A stretch of DNA of 64,000 bases from Rhodobacterales bacterium (GTDB lineage Bacteria; Pseudomonadota; Alphaproteobacteria; Rhizobiales; Stappiaceae), in contig VIRH01000058.1 of NCBI GenBank assembly GCA_008107755.1, positions 310,001 through 374,000 of the forward strand. The letters are read 5' to 3'. The position numbers and the translations under genes are program-made. This document shows positions 46,328 through 55,535 of this stretch, one piece after another. The stretch's first letter is position 1. Every line of letters begins with the position of its first letter. Under the pieces are notes generated by a model. It did no database searches. It had not been told where the DNA came from and saw only the letters and a program-made list of their open reading frames with translations.

Positions 46328-47161
46328 TTATTCAGGGATCTGGTCGGCCCACTCGTCGGACCGGAACCAGTAGTCGTGCCTCTGCTTGAGCCAGCCGTTC
46401 CTGGTGTTGACGCCGATCCAGTTGTTGAAGAAATTGAGGGCATCCGGATCGCCCTTGCGGATGGCAAATGCCTCGCCCGTTGCCTGGAAGGCATAATCGA
46501 ACGGCACGTTGACGACATCGGGATAGCGGCGCGCTTCGGTTGACGGCGCCGGCTCGGAGCCCATCATGGCGTGGGCCTTGCCGTTGAGAACCTCCTGAAT
46601 CACGGCTCCCTCGTCATCGAAATGGACCACTTTGGCCTGAGGAAAGATCGAAGCGATGATCTCCGCACCCACGGCGCCGCGGCGAACGGCAAGGGTCACA
46701 TCCGGGCTGTTGTAGTCCTCGAGCGAAAAGCCTTCGGTCAACTTGGTGTTGGCAAGAATGGTCTGTCCGGAAAAGGCGTAGGGGTCGGTAAAGTTGACCG
46801 TCAGGTTGCGTGCCGGATTGATCGACATGCCGGAGATGATCACGTCGAACTGGCCTGACACCAACGCTGGAATGATGCCGTCCCAGGCCGTCGGGATCCA
46901 CTCGATGTCGACCCCCATATCATCGGCGAGCTTGGCTGCGACATCGATTTCAAATCCGATGAGATCACCGTTCACGTCGCGCATGGTCCAGGGTTTGAAG
47001 AGCGAAACACCGACCTTTATCACCCCGTCGCTCTTTATGGATTCAATCACGCTTTCGCTGCTCAGTGCCTGAGTGGCAGACTGCGCAAGCGCCGGACCGG
47101 CGCCCGCGACCGCAAGAGCTGCGGCAAGGACAAGCCCTAGTGTTCTTCTTGTCGGTCTCAT
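46328..47161 (-). CDS. Amino-acid-type ABC substrate-binding protein
   Basis: 277-residue family 3 solute-binding protein with a signal peptide (RRTLGLVLAAALAVAGAG, cleavage near PALAQ). SBP_bac_3 hallmark: GDLIGFEIDVAAKLA and DVIISGMSINPARN. Lies between the two permease genes. Ligand unknown; this fold binds amino acids, opines or related zwitterions. Confidence 0.92.
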   Translation of the reverse strand: MRPTRRTLGLVLAAALAVAGAGPALAQSATQALSSESVIESIKSDGVIKVGVSLFKPWTMRDVNGDLIGFEIDVAAKLADDMGVDIEWIPTAWDGIIPALVSGQFDVIISGMSINPARNLTVNFTDPYAFSGQTILANTKLTEGFSLEDYNSPDVTLAVRRGAVGAEIIASIFPQAKVVHFDDEGAVIQEVLNGKAHAMMGSEPAPSTEARRYPDVVNVPFDYAFQATGEAFAIRKGDPDALNFFNNWIGVNTRNGWLKQRHDYWFRSDEWADQIPE

Positions 47162-47212
47162 GCAAATTCCTTTCTCTGGAGTGTGTTCCCGTCAGACGGC
47201 GCGTTTGTCTTG

Positions 47213-48049
47213 TTATTCATGCCGTCCGATACGATTTTCGAGAGCTGATACGCCGAAGGACATCGTGAGCGTTATTGCCAGATAGATGAGCGCAACGGTG
47301 AACCAGACCTCGAAGCTCATGTATGTGTCGGATACCAGGTTCCGCCCCACGGTCGTGAGCTCGGCAACGGCAATGACACTGACGATCGCGGAGGATTTGA
47401 TCAGCTGAATGGCTTCGTTCGTGAGAGGTGGCAGCATCAGAGGCACGGCCTGCGGCAGGATGATGTAGAGATAAGCCTGCCCCTTCGTCATGCCGATAGA
47501 TCTGGCGGCTTCCCACTGCCCCTGGGCGACCGATTTGATGCCGCCGCGAATGATCTCCGAGACCAATGCTCCGTGAAAGACGCCCAGGCAGATGACCGCG
47601 GCGGTTATTCGGCTCCAGGTAAAGATCGGCCCCAGCACGTAGTAGAAAAGATAGACAAGGACCAGCAGCGGCATGTTCCGCAAGAATTCCAGAAGAGCGA
47701 TGGACAGCCATTTGCCGATGACGAGATCCGAGAGCCTCAGCAAGGCCATCGCCAGACCGGCACCAACGGCCAGCAGAAACGCCCCGAGTGAAAGAACGAG
47801 GGTCATGCCGAGGCCGATCATGAGCTCCCCTGCCTGGAACCCATCGTCGGTGAACCGATAGATATAGCGTGGAATATTGTACCACTGCCAATTATAGCCC
47901 ATGCGCGCGGCGCCGGAATAGGCACCGTAAACGAATAGCCCCATGAGGCCGGCGTACATCAGCAGCGCGAACCCGGTTGACCCTGTGACCCGGCGGGACA
48001 GCGGCGGCCGGGCCGGCATGAGGTTCTGTGGAAGAGCGGCGTCTGACAT
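47213..48049 (-). CDS. Polar amino-acid ABC permease
   Basis: 278-residue permease paired with the one at 45392. The EAA loop is GQWEAARSIGMTKGQAYLY; hydrophobic segments include FALLMYAGLMGLFVYGAY. Its ATG overlaps the ATPase stop by 1 bp (TGATG). Confidence 0.92.
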   Translation of the reverse strand: MSDAALPQNLMPARPPLSRRVTGSTGFALLMYAGLMGLFVYGAYSGAARMGYNWQWYNIPRYIYRFTDDGFQAGELMIGLGMTLVLSLGAFLLAVGAGLAMALLRLSDLVIGKWLSIALLEFLRNMPLLVLVYLFYYVLGPIFTWSRITAAVICLGVFHGALVSEIIRGGIKSVAQGQWEAARSIGMTKGQAYLYIILPQAVPLMLPPLTNEAIQLIKSSAIVSVIAVAELTTVGRNLVSDTYMSFEVWFTVALIYLAITLTMSFGVSALENRIGRHE

Positions 48050-48816
48050 CAGTGGTCCAGAATCTTGTCGAGAAAATCCCTGCAGCGCTCACTGCGAGGA
48101 TGATCGAAAAACGTCTCCGGATCGGCCATTTCAACGATCTCGCCTGCGTCCATGAAGACCATTCTGTCGGCGACCTTCCGCGCAAAACCCATTTCGTGGG
48201 TCACGCAGACCATCGTCATGCCCTCCTGAGCCAGCTCGACCATCACCTCCAGAACCTCGCTGATCATTTCAGGATCAAGCGCGGACGTGGGCTCGTCGAA
48301 CAGCATGATCCGGGTCTCCATGCAAAGAGAGCGCGCGATTGCCACCCTCTGCTGCTGTCCGCCGGACAACTGGCGAGGGTACTTGTCTGCCTGATCGGGG
48401 ATACGCACGCGCTCAAGGAACTTGCGGGCTGTCGCCTCCGCTGCCGCCCTTGAAACGCCGCGCACCTTTTGCGGACCGATCGTGAGATTTTCCAGGACTG
48501 TGAGATGCGGGAAGAGATTGAACTGCTGAAAAACCATGCCGACGTGCTGGCGCAGCAGGTTTATGTTTTTCGCGCCTTCGTAGACCTCGTTTCCGGCAAC
48601 GAAAAGTTTGCCCCCCTGGTGGAACTCAAGCGCATTGAAGCAACGGATCAGGGTTGATTTTCCGGAGCCGGACGGCCCGCAGATGACCACCCTCTCTCCT
48701 CTCTCGACATCAATGCTCACTCCCTTCAGCGCATGAAAATCGCCATAGAACTTGTCGAGTTTTCGGGCACTGATCACTGGTGCGTCGGTCAATGTCGCGC
48801 CTTTCGTTATTGCCAC
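48049..48816 (-). CDS. Amino-acid ABC transporter ATP-binding protein (GlnQ type)
   Basis: 255-residue ABC ATPase: Walker [11 protein letters not shown]-loop [10 protein letters not shown], signature [14 protein letters not shown], Walker [13 protein letters not shown] and switch H in THEMGFA. First gene of the transport operon. A CTAAT element lies 34 bp upstream of its start, matching the LysR-site motif. Confidence 0.93.
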   Translation of the reverse strand: MAITKGATLTDAPVISARKLDKFYGDFHALKGVSIDVERGERVVICGPSGSGKSTLIRCFNALEFHQGGKLFVAGNEVYEGAKNINLLRQHVGMVFQQFNLFPHLTVLENLTIGPQKVRGVSRAAAEATARKFLERVRIPDQADKYPRQLSGGQQQRVAIARSLCMETRIMLFDEPTSALDPEMISEVLEVMVELAQEGMTMVCVTHEMGFARKVADRMVFMDAGEIVEMADPETFFDHPRSERCRDFLDKILDH

Positions 48817-49274
48817 TTAATCAGACTATCAGTTTATGTTAAGTAGTGTCTAATGTGAATAATATGGCGATGCCTCATCTGCGCAAAATACCCGCACATG
48901 ACCATTCATTGAGCGCCGGATTGGTCGATCTGAATGCACTTCGAAGGCCTGTATTTCAGGAAAAACTGCATCGGCTCCAGCATCAGTCGTGCAGGCCTTT
49001 GAAAGATGGACGGGTTGGGCAAAGAAGAGGTGCTGGCGCTATCGAGGCGGGCGGACGCCCTGCCCCTTCGCGTGCCTCCTGGAAGGATGACGGCGTGGAA
49101 AATCGGTGTCTTTTCGACGACAGCTCCAGTCGTGTGCTTTTGCGCGATCGGCCAAGTCAGGCTTCGAGTTTCCCGGAGCACATCGCGACGGGAACACGGC
49201 CAGGTTTCCGCCAATCACACGCTTGCCGGCACCGGTTTTTCGCTGCCTCCCCCTTGTGAAAAGAGGATTAAAAC
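48817..49274. other. Intergenic region, possible gene remnant
   Basis: 458 bp without a supported gene. The left end carries promoter-like AT-rich DNA and CTAATG (48850-48855). At about 49086-49130 one plus frame reads AWKIGVFSTTAPV, and a second frame reads AKSGFEFPGAH near 49150-49180; together these faintly recall the N-terminus of S66 LD-carboxypeptidases, so it may be a decayed gene. No frame is open across it. Confidence 0.3.
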
Positions 49275-49853
49275 ATGTCTGCCTGGATACGCATGCTCTC
49301 CGACGAAGAAGCCGATGAAACGCTGACGGAAGCGCTAGAGCTCGCCCGGACGCCCCATGGCACGGTCGACAACGTCATGCGGGTTCATTCCCTCCGTCCC
49401 TCGACGATGATCGGTCACATCAGACTGTATCGCGCGTGTCTTCACGACGAGTCGAACGAAATCCCGATGTGGTTTCAGGAGGTCATCAGCTCCTATGTGT
49501 CGAGCCTCAACGATTGCGCCTACTCCTATGCCAATCACTGGAAGAACGCGGCTCATCTGATCGGAGATGCCGACAAGGCGCGGAAGATCGAGGCTGCGCT
49601 GGAGCGGCGCAAACCCGAAGAGGCCTTCGACGGCCCCGAACTTGCCCTTCTGCGCTACACGGAGAAACTCACGCTCCACCCCGGAGACATGACCGAAAGC
49701 GATATCGCCGCCCTGCGAAACGAAGGCATCGATGACGGCCGGATTCTGGAAGCCAATCAGATCATCGGATACTTCAATTACGTCAACCGTCAGCTGAACG
49801 GGCTTGGCGTCAGCACGACAGGCGATGTTGTCGGCTACTACGCGGAAGATTGA
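49275..49853 (+). CDS. CMD/AhpD-like peroxidase-related protein, single-cysteine form
   Basis: 192-residue all-helical protein of the carboxymuconolactone-decarboxylase-like 'peroxidase-related' group. In active AhpD-type proteins a CxxC pair sits where this one has NDC81AYS84YANH, so the second cysteine is serine while His88 remains. It therefore cannot form the usual disulfide and may be a non-redox relative. AGAGGA precedes the ATG. Its link to the neighbouring transporter is unclear. Confidence 0.8.
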   Translation: MSAWIRMLSDEEADETLTEALELARTPHGTVDNVMRVHSLRPSTMIGHIRLYRACLHDESNEIPMWFQEVISSYVSSLNDCAYSYANHWKNAAHLIGDADKARKIEAALERRKPEEAFDGPELALLRYTEKLTLHPGDMTESDIAALRNEGIDDGRILEANQIIGYFNYVNRQLNGLGVSTTGDVVGYYAED

Positions 49854-49952
49854 GCCTGAGCGTCATGCATGTGCCGACCAGCGCATTCAGACCAGACACT
49901 TCTGATCCGCGGACATGCCTGATCCGTAATATCGTGGATTAGGAGGCCGATC

Positions 49953-50456
49953 ATGACTGCGTTCCACAAGATTATCCTGTCGTTTCTTGCTGCCTTTATC
50001 CTGACGCTGCCTGCGGGGGCGGCGGAGTTGCGATTGGAGGACTTCTTCAAGGGGCGCACGAGCGCCACAGGCAGCTTCGGGACGATAACGGGATACTCTC
50101 GGCAATTCGATGTGTCCTTGCATGGTCGTTGGGATGGACGAACCCTCGTCCTTCGCGAGGATTTCCGGTATGACGACGGCGAAAAGGACACCAAGACCTG
50201 GCGATTCCGAAAAACCGGATGGAACACCTATATCGGCACCCGCGAGGACGTTCTGGGTGAGGCCAAGGTGATCCTTGCGGGCGACGAGGCCTATTTCAAC
50301 TATCTCGTTGACCTTGATGAGGGCGAAGGCCGCAACATTGTCCGTTTCTACGACAAGCTGACATTGTCTGCCGATGGACAAACGATCGTGAACACAGCTC
50401 GCGTCTTCAAAGGTCCCCTGCCGGTGGCCTGGGTTCGGGTCGACTTCAAGCGCTAA
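49953..50456 (+). CDS. DUF3833 exported protein
   Basis: 167 residues: signal peptide (IILSFLAAFILTLPAGA) and a beta-rich DUF3833 domain, lipocalin-like by pattern (LHGRWDGRTLVLREDFRY.DGE, TWRFRKTG, NTARVFKGPLPVAWVRV). Function unknown. Ends before a strong hairpin shared with the convergent dabA gene. Confidence 0.82.
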   Translation: MTAFHKIILSFLAAFILTLPAGAAELRLEDFFKGRTSATGSFGTITGYSRQFDVSLHGRWDGRTLVLREDFRYDDGEKDTKTWRFRKTGWNTYIGTREDVLGEAKVILAGDEAYFNYLVDLDEGEGRNIVRFYDKLTLSADGQTIVNTARVFKGPLPVAWVRVDFKR

Positions 50457-50504
50457 CACTTCCAAGACTGGGAATTGTGCCGGCGAGACAGGCGCACAGC
50501 CGAC

Positions 50505-50540
50505 CCGGCAAGAGGCGACGCGAACGTCGCCTCTTGCCGG
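50505..50540. terminator. Perfect 16-bp-stem hairpin between convergent genes
   Basis: Arms CCGGCAAGAGGCGACG and its exact complement around CGAA. The loop reads TTCG on the minus strand, a stable tetraloop. It lies 48 bp after DUF3833 and 37 bp after the dabA stop. There is no T-run on either side, so it may protect mRNA ends or act with other factors as a bidirectional terminator. Confidence 0.65.
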
Positions 50541-50577
50541 ATTGATCACTCCCCCAAGCCAACTGCGCAGCAAGCGC

Positions 50578-52956
50578 TTATGCCGCCAGGTCGACCGATT
50601 GCTCTTCGCTCCACTGGCCACCGGGCCGATACCGCTTTGAGACAAGGCCATCTTTCAAGGTGAAGAGATGAAGCCAGCCATTCTCGAAGAGATCTCTGAC
50701 CTCCGGGTGCTTGCCGAGGATGCTCAGGATCGCCTCTTCGGGGGCCTCGATCATGACCGAGAGCCGGAGCGGTGCGTGCGCGAGGCGTTCGCCGTCGTGA
50801 ACGGCCTGCCAGGACAGACCTGGCCGAAGGCGACCGCCATTGCCTTCCACAACACCGATCCCGCCGACCACATTATGAATGAGCTTGTTGCCGCTGCCGA
50901 AAACATCCGGCGCAACGGTAGAGCCATAGTACTGGAGGCTGATCCAGCTCGCAACGACGACGGGAGCCGTCATGATCAGTTCAAGGGTCTTTAAGTCCGC
51001 GTCGGATTGCCAATCGTAGCTGTGAAGAAAGGCCCGACCATCCAGTGAGGCCCCGGCCGTCAGGTGGCGCGGCGCTGCTATGAATGCCGCGCATCCCGAA
51101 AGCCCCCATTCGGGTCTGATCTGAGACCAGTCGAGTGCCCGGTCCGCGACGGAGACCGCACTTGCGCCGGGCAACCGGACTGCCCGTTCGGCGCGCGCCT
51201 CGGCACCGGCGCGCAAAAGCCAATTCCGCAGGCATTCCATTTCGTCCTTCGTCCCCGCACAATCGCTATCGAACAAGGCAACCTCGTCCGTTGTCGTGTC
51301 GTGCAACGCTGCAACGAAACGGGTATCGCTCGGCAAAACGATGCCGTGGGCGGACAGGCCGGCACGGGTGTCTGCATCGTTCAGCAGTGTTGCGAGCAGC
51401 CTCGCCGAGACTTCACCCGAATGCCCGCCACACGCTCCGCACTGATAGGCGCTTTGATGCGGGTTGTTTCTCATGTTGGCGCCGTGACCGACGAGCAGCA
51501 CCGACCTGGCGAAATTGCTCGTCAGGCTCATCGCCTTCAGAATTGTCGCAGCTGTCGCCGCCTTCTGGTCTGCACTCAGAGCCGGATAAAGTTTCGGCGC
51601 CGGAGAGCATGATGCGCCACGCTCGGCAAAGCCAAGCGTTTCCTTCAATAGCTTGCCGGCATAGACAAGGCCTGCTGCTTCCACATAGGCAAAGGACGAG
51701 ACGGCCGCCTGGCGGAACCTGCCGAGCGCCCGCACAGCACGCGCCTTGATGCGGGTGGTCTTTTCACTGTCGGCGGAGCCGTGACTGTTTGAGTCAAGGG
51801 CCGGTTTCAGCAGCACCGGCAGATGGCTTTCCGCGACATCGGAACCATGATCCCTGTGCGAAACAGGCAGACCGAAGAAACCAGCAAAACCAAGGGTCTC
51901 GATGCCCTGGCTCTGTCCTTCCAGAGCCCGCCGGAAAACTTCCGAACGAACGTCGATGCAGAACGCAGCCTGCAAGATCGGCCGCTCTTCGGCCTGCGGC
52001 GCTGCACCGGCAAGGTTTGCCGAAAGACCTCGCAGGTACGCCCGCTCCGCTGCGTCCTGCAGGATTTCGTAGCCGACCTGTATCCGTCTCGGGGCAAGCG
52101 GCGCAGAGTAAAGCTCCAGAGTGGCCTCCCATTGACCCTCTATTTCCGGGTACCGGTTCAGGAGCGCGTCTTCCCAGAGCAGCCGGATCGCCAGCAAGTC
52201 GCCAAGCGTTCCATCGCATGTACCCTCCTGCTCGGCCCGCCAGAGCAACCAGCGCGCATGTTGCGCCCAGCCCCCAAGGTCCATGATCAACCTGTGGAAG
52301 AGGATTTCTGCTGCCTGCGGGTTCACCTTCAGCCGATCGCTCGCCTTCAGGATGGCTTGTTCAGATGTATCCGGAGCCTGGGAAACATGCGCGCAGAAGC
52401 CTGTGAGGCCTGCAATTTCAGGCGTCAGATCACGGCTCGCCCAGGACCGCCAGGCGGTAAACGCCTGCTGGCCGGGCGCGCACGACCAGAGTGCCTGCCC
52501 CCGGTCAAAATATCCGGATGCCCAAAGCCCGATCGTCTTTTCGATGATCGAGGGCCAATCGATGCCGGAGATGGCAGCGGCAAGATCCGCAACGGTCGGT
52601 GCGGCCTTCGGCATCGGGCACTCATGTTTGGCGAGTTCCTTCAGTTGCTCAAGTCTGCCGGGCTTCTTCGCGGCAGAACTCGTTTCGAGCGCCGCTGCCA
52701 GGTCTTCGTCCGTGATGCGGCCGGCGGCGATTTCGGCCTCATAATGGCTCCCAGTCATGGTCAGGCTTACGCCTGCACTCCTGAGAAGACGTATGCCCGC
52801 CGAGGTGAAGTCCTGCCCGGTCTGACCCAGGAACGGATTGACCGCAACCGTCGCGTCCAGTGGAAACGCAGGTGGCACAGCCCTGATGGCCCGCTTTCCG
52901 GCGTCCATGATGGCAGACGCTTCTACGGAGCCGAATTGCGTGTGTCTGATGAACAT
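50578..52956 (-). CDS. dabA: DabA, inorganic-carbon accumulation subunit (DUF2309)
   Basis: 792-residue DUF2309/UPF0753 protein. The carbonic-anhydrase-like zinc site is visible as C333-x-D335 (AFCIDVRSE), H491 (VGHGANM) and C506 (YQCGACGG). With the membrane partner encoded just upstream it forms a proton-gradient-driven CO2-to-bicarbonate trap at the inner membrane. GAGGAA stands six bases before ATG 52956, 14 bp after the dabB stop. No RuBisCO gene is in the window, so it may feed anaplerotic carboxylases. Confidence 0.92.
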   Translation of the reverse strand: MFIRHTQFGSVEASAIMDAGKRAIRAVPPAFPLDATVAVNPFLGQTGQDFTSAGIRLLRSAGVSLTMTGSHYEAEIAAGRITDEDLAAALETSSAAKKPGRLEQLKELAKHECPMPKAAPTVADLAAAISGIDWPSIIEKTIGLWASGYFDRGQALWSCAPGQQAFTAWRSWASRDLTPEIAGLTGFCAHVSQAPDTSEQAILKASDRLKVNPQAAEILFHRLIMDLGGWAQHARWLLWRAEQEGTCDGTLGDLLAIRLLWEDALLNRYPEIEGQWEATLELYSAPLAPRRIQVGYEILQDAAERAYLRGLSANLAGAAPQAEERPILQAAFCIDVRSEVFRRALEGQSQGIETLGFAGFFGLPVSHRDHGSDVAESHLPVLLKPALDSNSHGSADSEKTTRIKARAVRALGRFRQAAVSSFAYVEAAGLVYAGKLLKETLGFAERGASCSPAPKLYPALSADQKAATAATILKAMSLTSNFARSVLLVGHGANMRNNPHQSAYQCGACGGHSGEVSARLLATLLNDADTRAGLSAHGIVLPSDTRFVAALHDTTTDEVALFDSDCAGTKDEMECLRNWLLRAGAEARAERAVRLPGASAVSVADRALDWSQIRPEWGLSGCAAFIAAPRHLTAGASLDGRAFLHSYDWQSDADLKTLELIMTAPVVVASWISLQYYGSTVAPDVFGSGNKLIHNVVGGIGVVEGNGGRLRPGLSWQAVHDGERLAHAPLRLSVMIEAPEEAILSILGKHPEVRDLFENGWLHLFTLKDGLVSKRYRPGGQWSEEQSVDLAA

Positions 52957-52970
52957 CTGAATTCCTCACA

Positions 52971-54533
52971 CTACTTGGATTTCGCAAGCCGATAGCCGCC
53001 GATCCAGCGGTCGAGCAGCGCATTGAGATAGAGCCCGTTTGCGATGTGAACCCGCAGACCTGCTGCGGCGGGATGATGTGCCCAGAGGGGGAACAGGGTC
53101 TGTGCAACGGCGACCGCACCAAAGGACAGGACCGACAGGACGATCAGGGCCCATTCCAGCGGTCCTGCGACCGGTACTTGCGGCAAGGTGGCTCCCCAGA
53201 TCAGGTTCGCGATCTGCTGGAACCCGAAATAGGCAAGTGCGACGACGATCGCCGACAGGGATGTCCGATATGTCAGCTGTGCGGGGGCGGTATCGGCCAG
53301 TCCCTGCGCCACGAGATAGGCGACCCCGAAGAGCAGCATCATGCCCATCGCCACGGCCTGCGGCGTTTTCGGGCCGGCGACGATCGAAAACCCGAGCAGC
53401 ACAACACCGTAGAGAAGAAGGGCGATGGCAAAGGAGCGCAGGACGTTTGCAACGCTGGGGATGGCGATCGGACCGGGGCGGTGCAGGCTGACAACCGCCG
53501 AAACGGCACCGCCCGACGACAGGAAGGCGTGAGCCTTGTAAAGGGAATGGGCAACAACATGCAGGAGAGCCAGCGGCCACAGACCCAGGCCGCATTGCAG
53601 CAGCATGAAGCCCATCTGCGAGATTGTGGACCAGGCAAGAGCCGTTTTCACGGCGCTTTGGGTCAGCATGACCACCGCGCCGAAGAGTGCCGTCAATCCG
53701 CCGATGGCGACCAGCACCCCCATCGATCCCGGGCTCGCCTGAACAAGGTCTGCGGTCCGGATCAACAGGAAGCCGCCGGCATTGATGATCCCGGCGTGAA
53801 GCAGAGCCGAAACCGGCGTGGGTGCTTCCATAACCTCTGTCAGCCACCCGTGCAGAGGGAACGCAGCCGCTTTCAGGACGGCAGCCAGGACGAGGCAGGC
53901 GACCGCAAGGTGTTCCGTGAACGACAGGTCCGGGCCCACGGCAAGCGAAAGTTCTGAAAACTCCGAGGTTCCCGTACTCGCGATGAAGAGCCCCACCGCC
54001 AGCAACAGCGCAATGTCGCCAGCGTGCCAGACGATCGCGAACTTCGTCGCAGCCCGCCGGGCGGTCGAGCGCTCGGGATAGAACAGCAAGAGCTTGCGAA
54101 GGCAGATTCCCGTGCCTGCGAGGCCGAGAGCAATCAGAAGCAGGCTGCCTGACTGGACGACGATCAGCACTGCCGCGAGCGTCGCGAGCATCAGGCCGTG
54201 AAAGGTTCCTTCGCGCGCTTCTCCATCAAGGTATGTGCGTGAATACCGCATCACGACCCAGCCGATGAATGCCACGAGCAATGTCATCGTCGCGCTGACG
54301 GGATCAAGCCGGACCGCAAGGGTCAGCGGACCTTCGAAAAGACGGGCCTCGGATGCGCCGAAAACCAGAAGCTGGACCAGGCCAGCCAAGGCAACAGCGA
54401 GGGCGGCGAGAGCGCTTGCCTCTGCGATCAGGGGATATTTACCTGGCCGGCGCCCGGGGTGGGCTATCGCGAGGGCGGCAGTCGCCAGCAGGACCAATGG
54501 CGCCAGCAGAGGCAATGGAAAAAGCTCAGACAT
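52971..54533 (-). CDS. dabB: DabB, NuoL-like membrane subunit
   Basis: 520-residue proton-pumping-type membrane protein related to NADH dehydrogenase chain L, with about 13 hydrophobic helices. Family blocks are HGWLTEVMEAPTPVSALLHAG, HAGIINAGGFLLIR and TQSAVKTALAWSTISQMGFM. It partners DabA. Translation starts at ATG 54533; the GAGG ribosome site is the 3' arm of a hairpin at 54539-54562. Confidence 0.92.
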   Translation of the reverse strand: MSELFPLPLLAPLVLLATAALAIAHPGRRPGKYPLIAEASALAALAVALAGLVQLLVFGASEARLFEGPLTLAVRLDPVSATMTLLVAFIGWVVMRYSRTYLDGEAREGTFHGLMLATLAAVLIVVQSGSLLLIALGLAGTGICLRKLLLFYPERSTARRAATKFAIVWHAGDIALLLAVGLFIASTGTSEFSELSLAVGPDLSFTEHLAVACLVLAAVLKAAAFPLHGWLTEVMEAPTPVSALLHAGIINAGGFLLIRTADLVQASPGSMGVLVAIGGLTALFGAVVMLTQSAVKTALAWSTISQMGFMLLQCGLGLWPLALLHVVAHSLYKAHAFLSSGGAVSAVVSLHRPGPIAIPSVANVLRSFAIALLLYGVVLLGFSIVAGPKTPQAVAMGMMLLFGVAYLVAQGLADTAPAQLTYRTSLSAIVVALAYFGFQQIANLIWGATLPQVPVAGPLEWALIVLSVLSFGAVAVAQTLFPLWAHHPAAAGLRVHIANGLYLNALLDRWIGGYRLAKSK

Positions 54534-54538
54534 GAAAA

Positions 54539-54562
54539 CCTCACGTGCGACGGAACGTGAGG
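54539..54562 (-). promoter_or_regulatory. Leader hairpin covering the dabB ribosome binding site
   Basis: On the minus strand CCTCACGT and ACGTGAGG (perfect 8-bp arms, 8-nt loop) end five bases before the dabB ATG. The Shine-Dalgarno GAGG is inside the 3' arm, so folding would block ribosome entry. It could equally be a DNA-level operator of the neighbouring LysR regulator. Confidence 0.55.
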
Positions 54563-54624
54563 CGGGTATAGCGTCTCGCCTTAATTCAAAAAATTACATA
54601 TATTAGTCAAAACCGTTCTCTTTT

Positions 54625-55521
54625 ATGGAAGCGTTACAGTTGAACCTGCATCACCTTCGTCTGTTCCGGGCTGTTGCGCGCGATGGCACGCTGACCGGTG
54701 CCGCCAAGGCCCTGAACCTGTCCCAATCGGCACTGTCCACTCAGATCAAGACCCTTGAAGCGGCCCTTGGACACGACCTTTTCGAGCGGCGCGGTAGAGG
54801 GCTGGTCCTCACCGAGGCCGGGCGGATTGCCCTGGACCATGCGGAAGCGATCTTCCGGACGGCGGAAGATCTTTCGGCCACGCTCAAGAATACGGGCACG
54901 GCGCGAAAAGCCTTGCGTGTCGGTGCTCTGGCGACGCTCTCCAGAAACTTCCAGATCGGTTTCATCGAGCCTCTGATCGGTCGATCGGATGTCGAGGTGG
55001 TGCTTCGCTCGGGTGCGCAGCCGGATCTTTTGAGAGCACTGGAAGCGCTCGCGATCGATGTTGTTCTGACAAATCTCGTGCCTGCCCGCGACGCCTCCAG
55101 TCCCTATCTTGTGCATGGATTGTCGGAGCAGCCGGTCAGCCTGATTGCCACTCCATCAGCGTCCGGGCTCATGGGCAAAGCCTTGCCCGACCTTCTGGCT
55201 TCGCAACCTTTGATCCTTCCGACACCGGAGTCGGCCCTGCGGGCTTCATTCGATGCAATGGTCGAACGCCTCGGCATTTCCGCGCGGATCGCCGCTGAGG
55301 CCGACGACATGGCCATGCTACGCCTGCTTGCACGCGCGAATGCCGGCCTTGCCGTCATTCCGCCGATCGTCGTGCGAGACGAGCTCGCCTCGGGTCACCT
55401 CATCGAGTTGGGGAGGCTGGAAGGCATCAGGGAAGAATTCTTCGCCATCACCCTGCACCGACGGTTCCCGAACCCTCTGGTCGCAGATCTTCTGACTGTC
55501 TTCAAAAGCAAGAACCCCTGA
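54625..55521 (+). CDS. LysR-family regulator divergent to dabBA
   Basis: 298 residues: wHTH (AAKALNLSQSALSTQIKTLE) and an effector domain (ADDMAMLRLLARANAGLAVI). The divergent arrangement, 91 bp from dabB, makes it the probable dab regulator. The gap is AT-rich (about 54580-54610) and could hold LysR boxes. The effector is unknown. Confidence 0.9.
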   Translation: MEALQLNLHHLRLFRAVARDGTLTGAAKALNLSQSALSTQIKTLEAALGHDLFERRGRGLVLTEAGRIALDHAEAIFRTAEDLSATLKNTGTARKALRVGALATLSRNFQIGFIEPLIGRSDVEVVLRSGAQPDLLRALEALAIDVVLTNLVPARDASSPYLVHGLSEQPVSLIATPSASGLMGKALPDLLASQPLILPTPESALRASFDAMVERLGISARIAAEADDMAMLRLLARANAGLAVIPPIVVRDELASGHLIELGRLEGIREEFFAITLHRRFPNPLVADLLTVFKSKNP

Positions 55522-55535
55522 GAACAGCAAGGAAA

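Noticed and set aside
48846..49259. 137-residue plus-strand open frame
   Set aside because: Composition (Arg/Ser/His-rich, no hydrophobic core) and lack of a ribosome site argue against a real protein.
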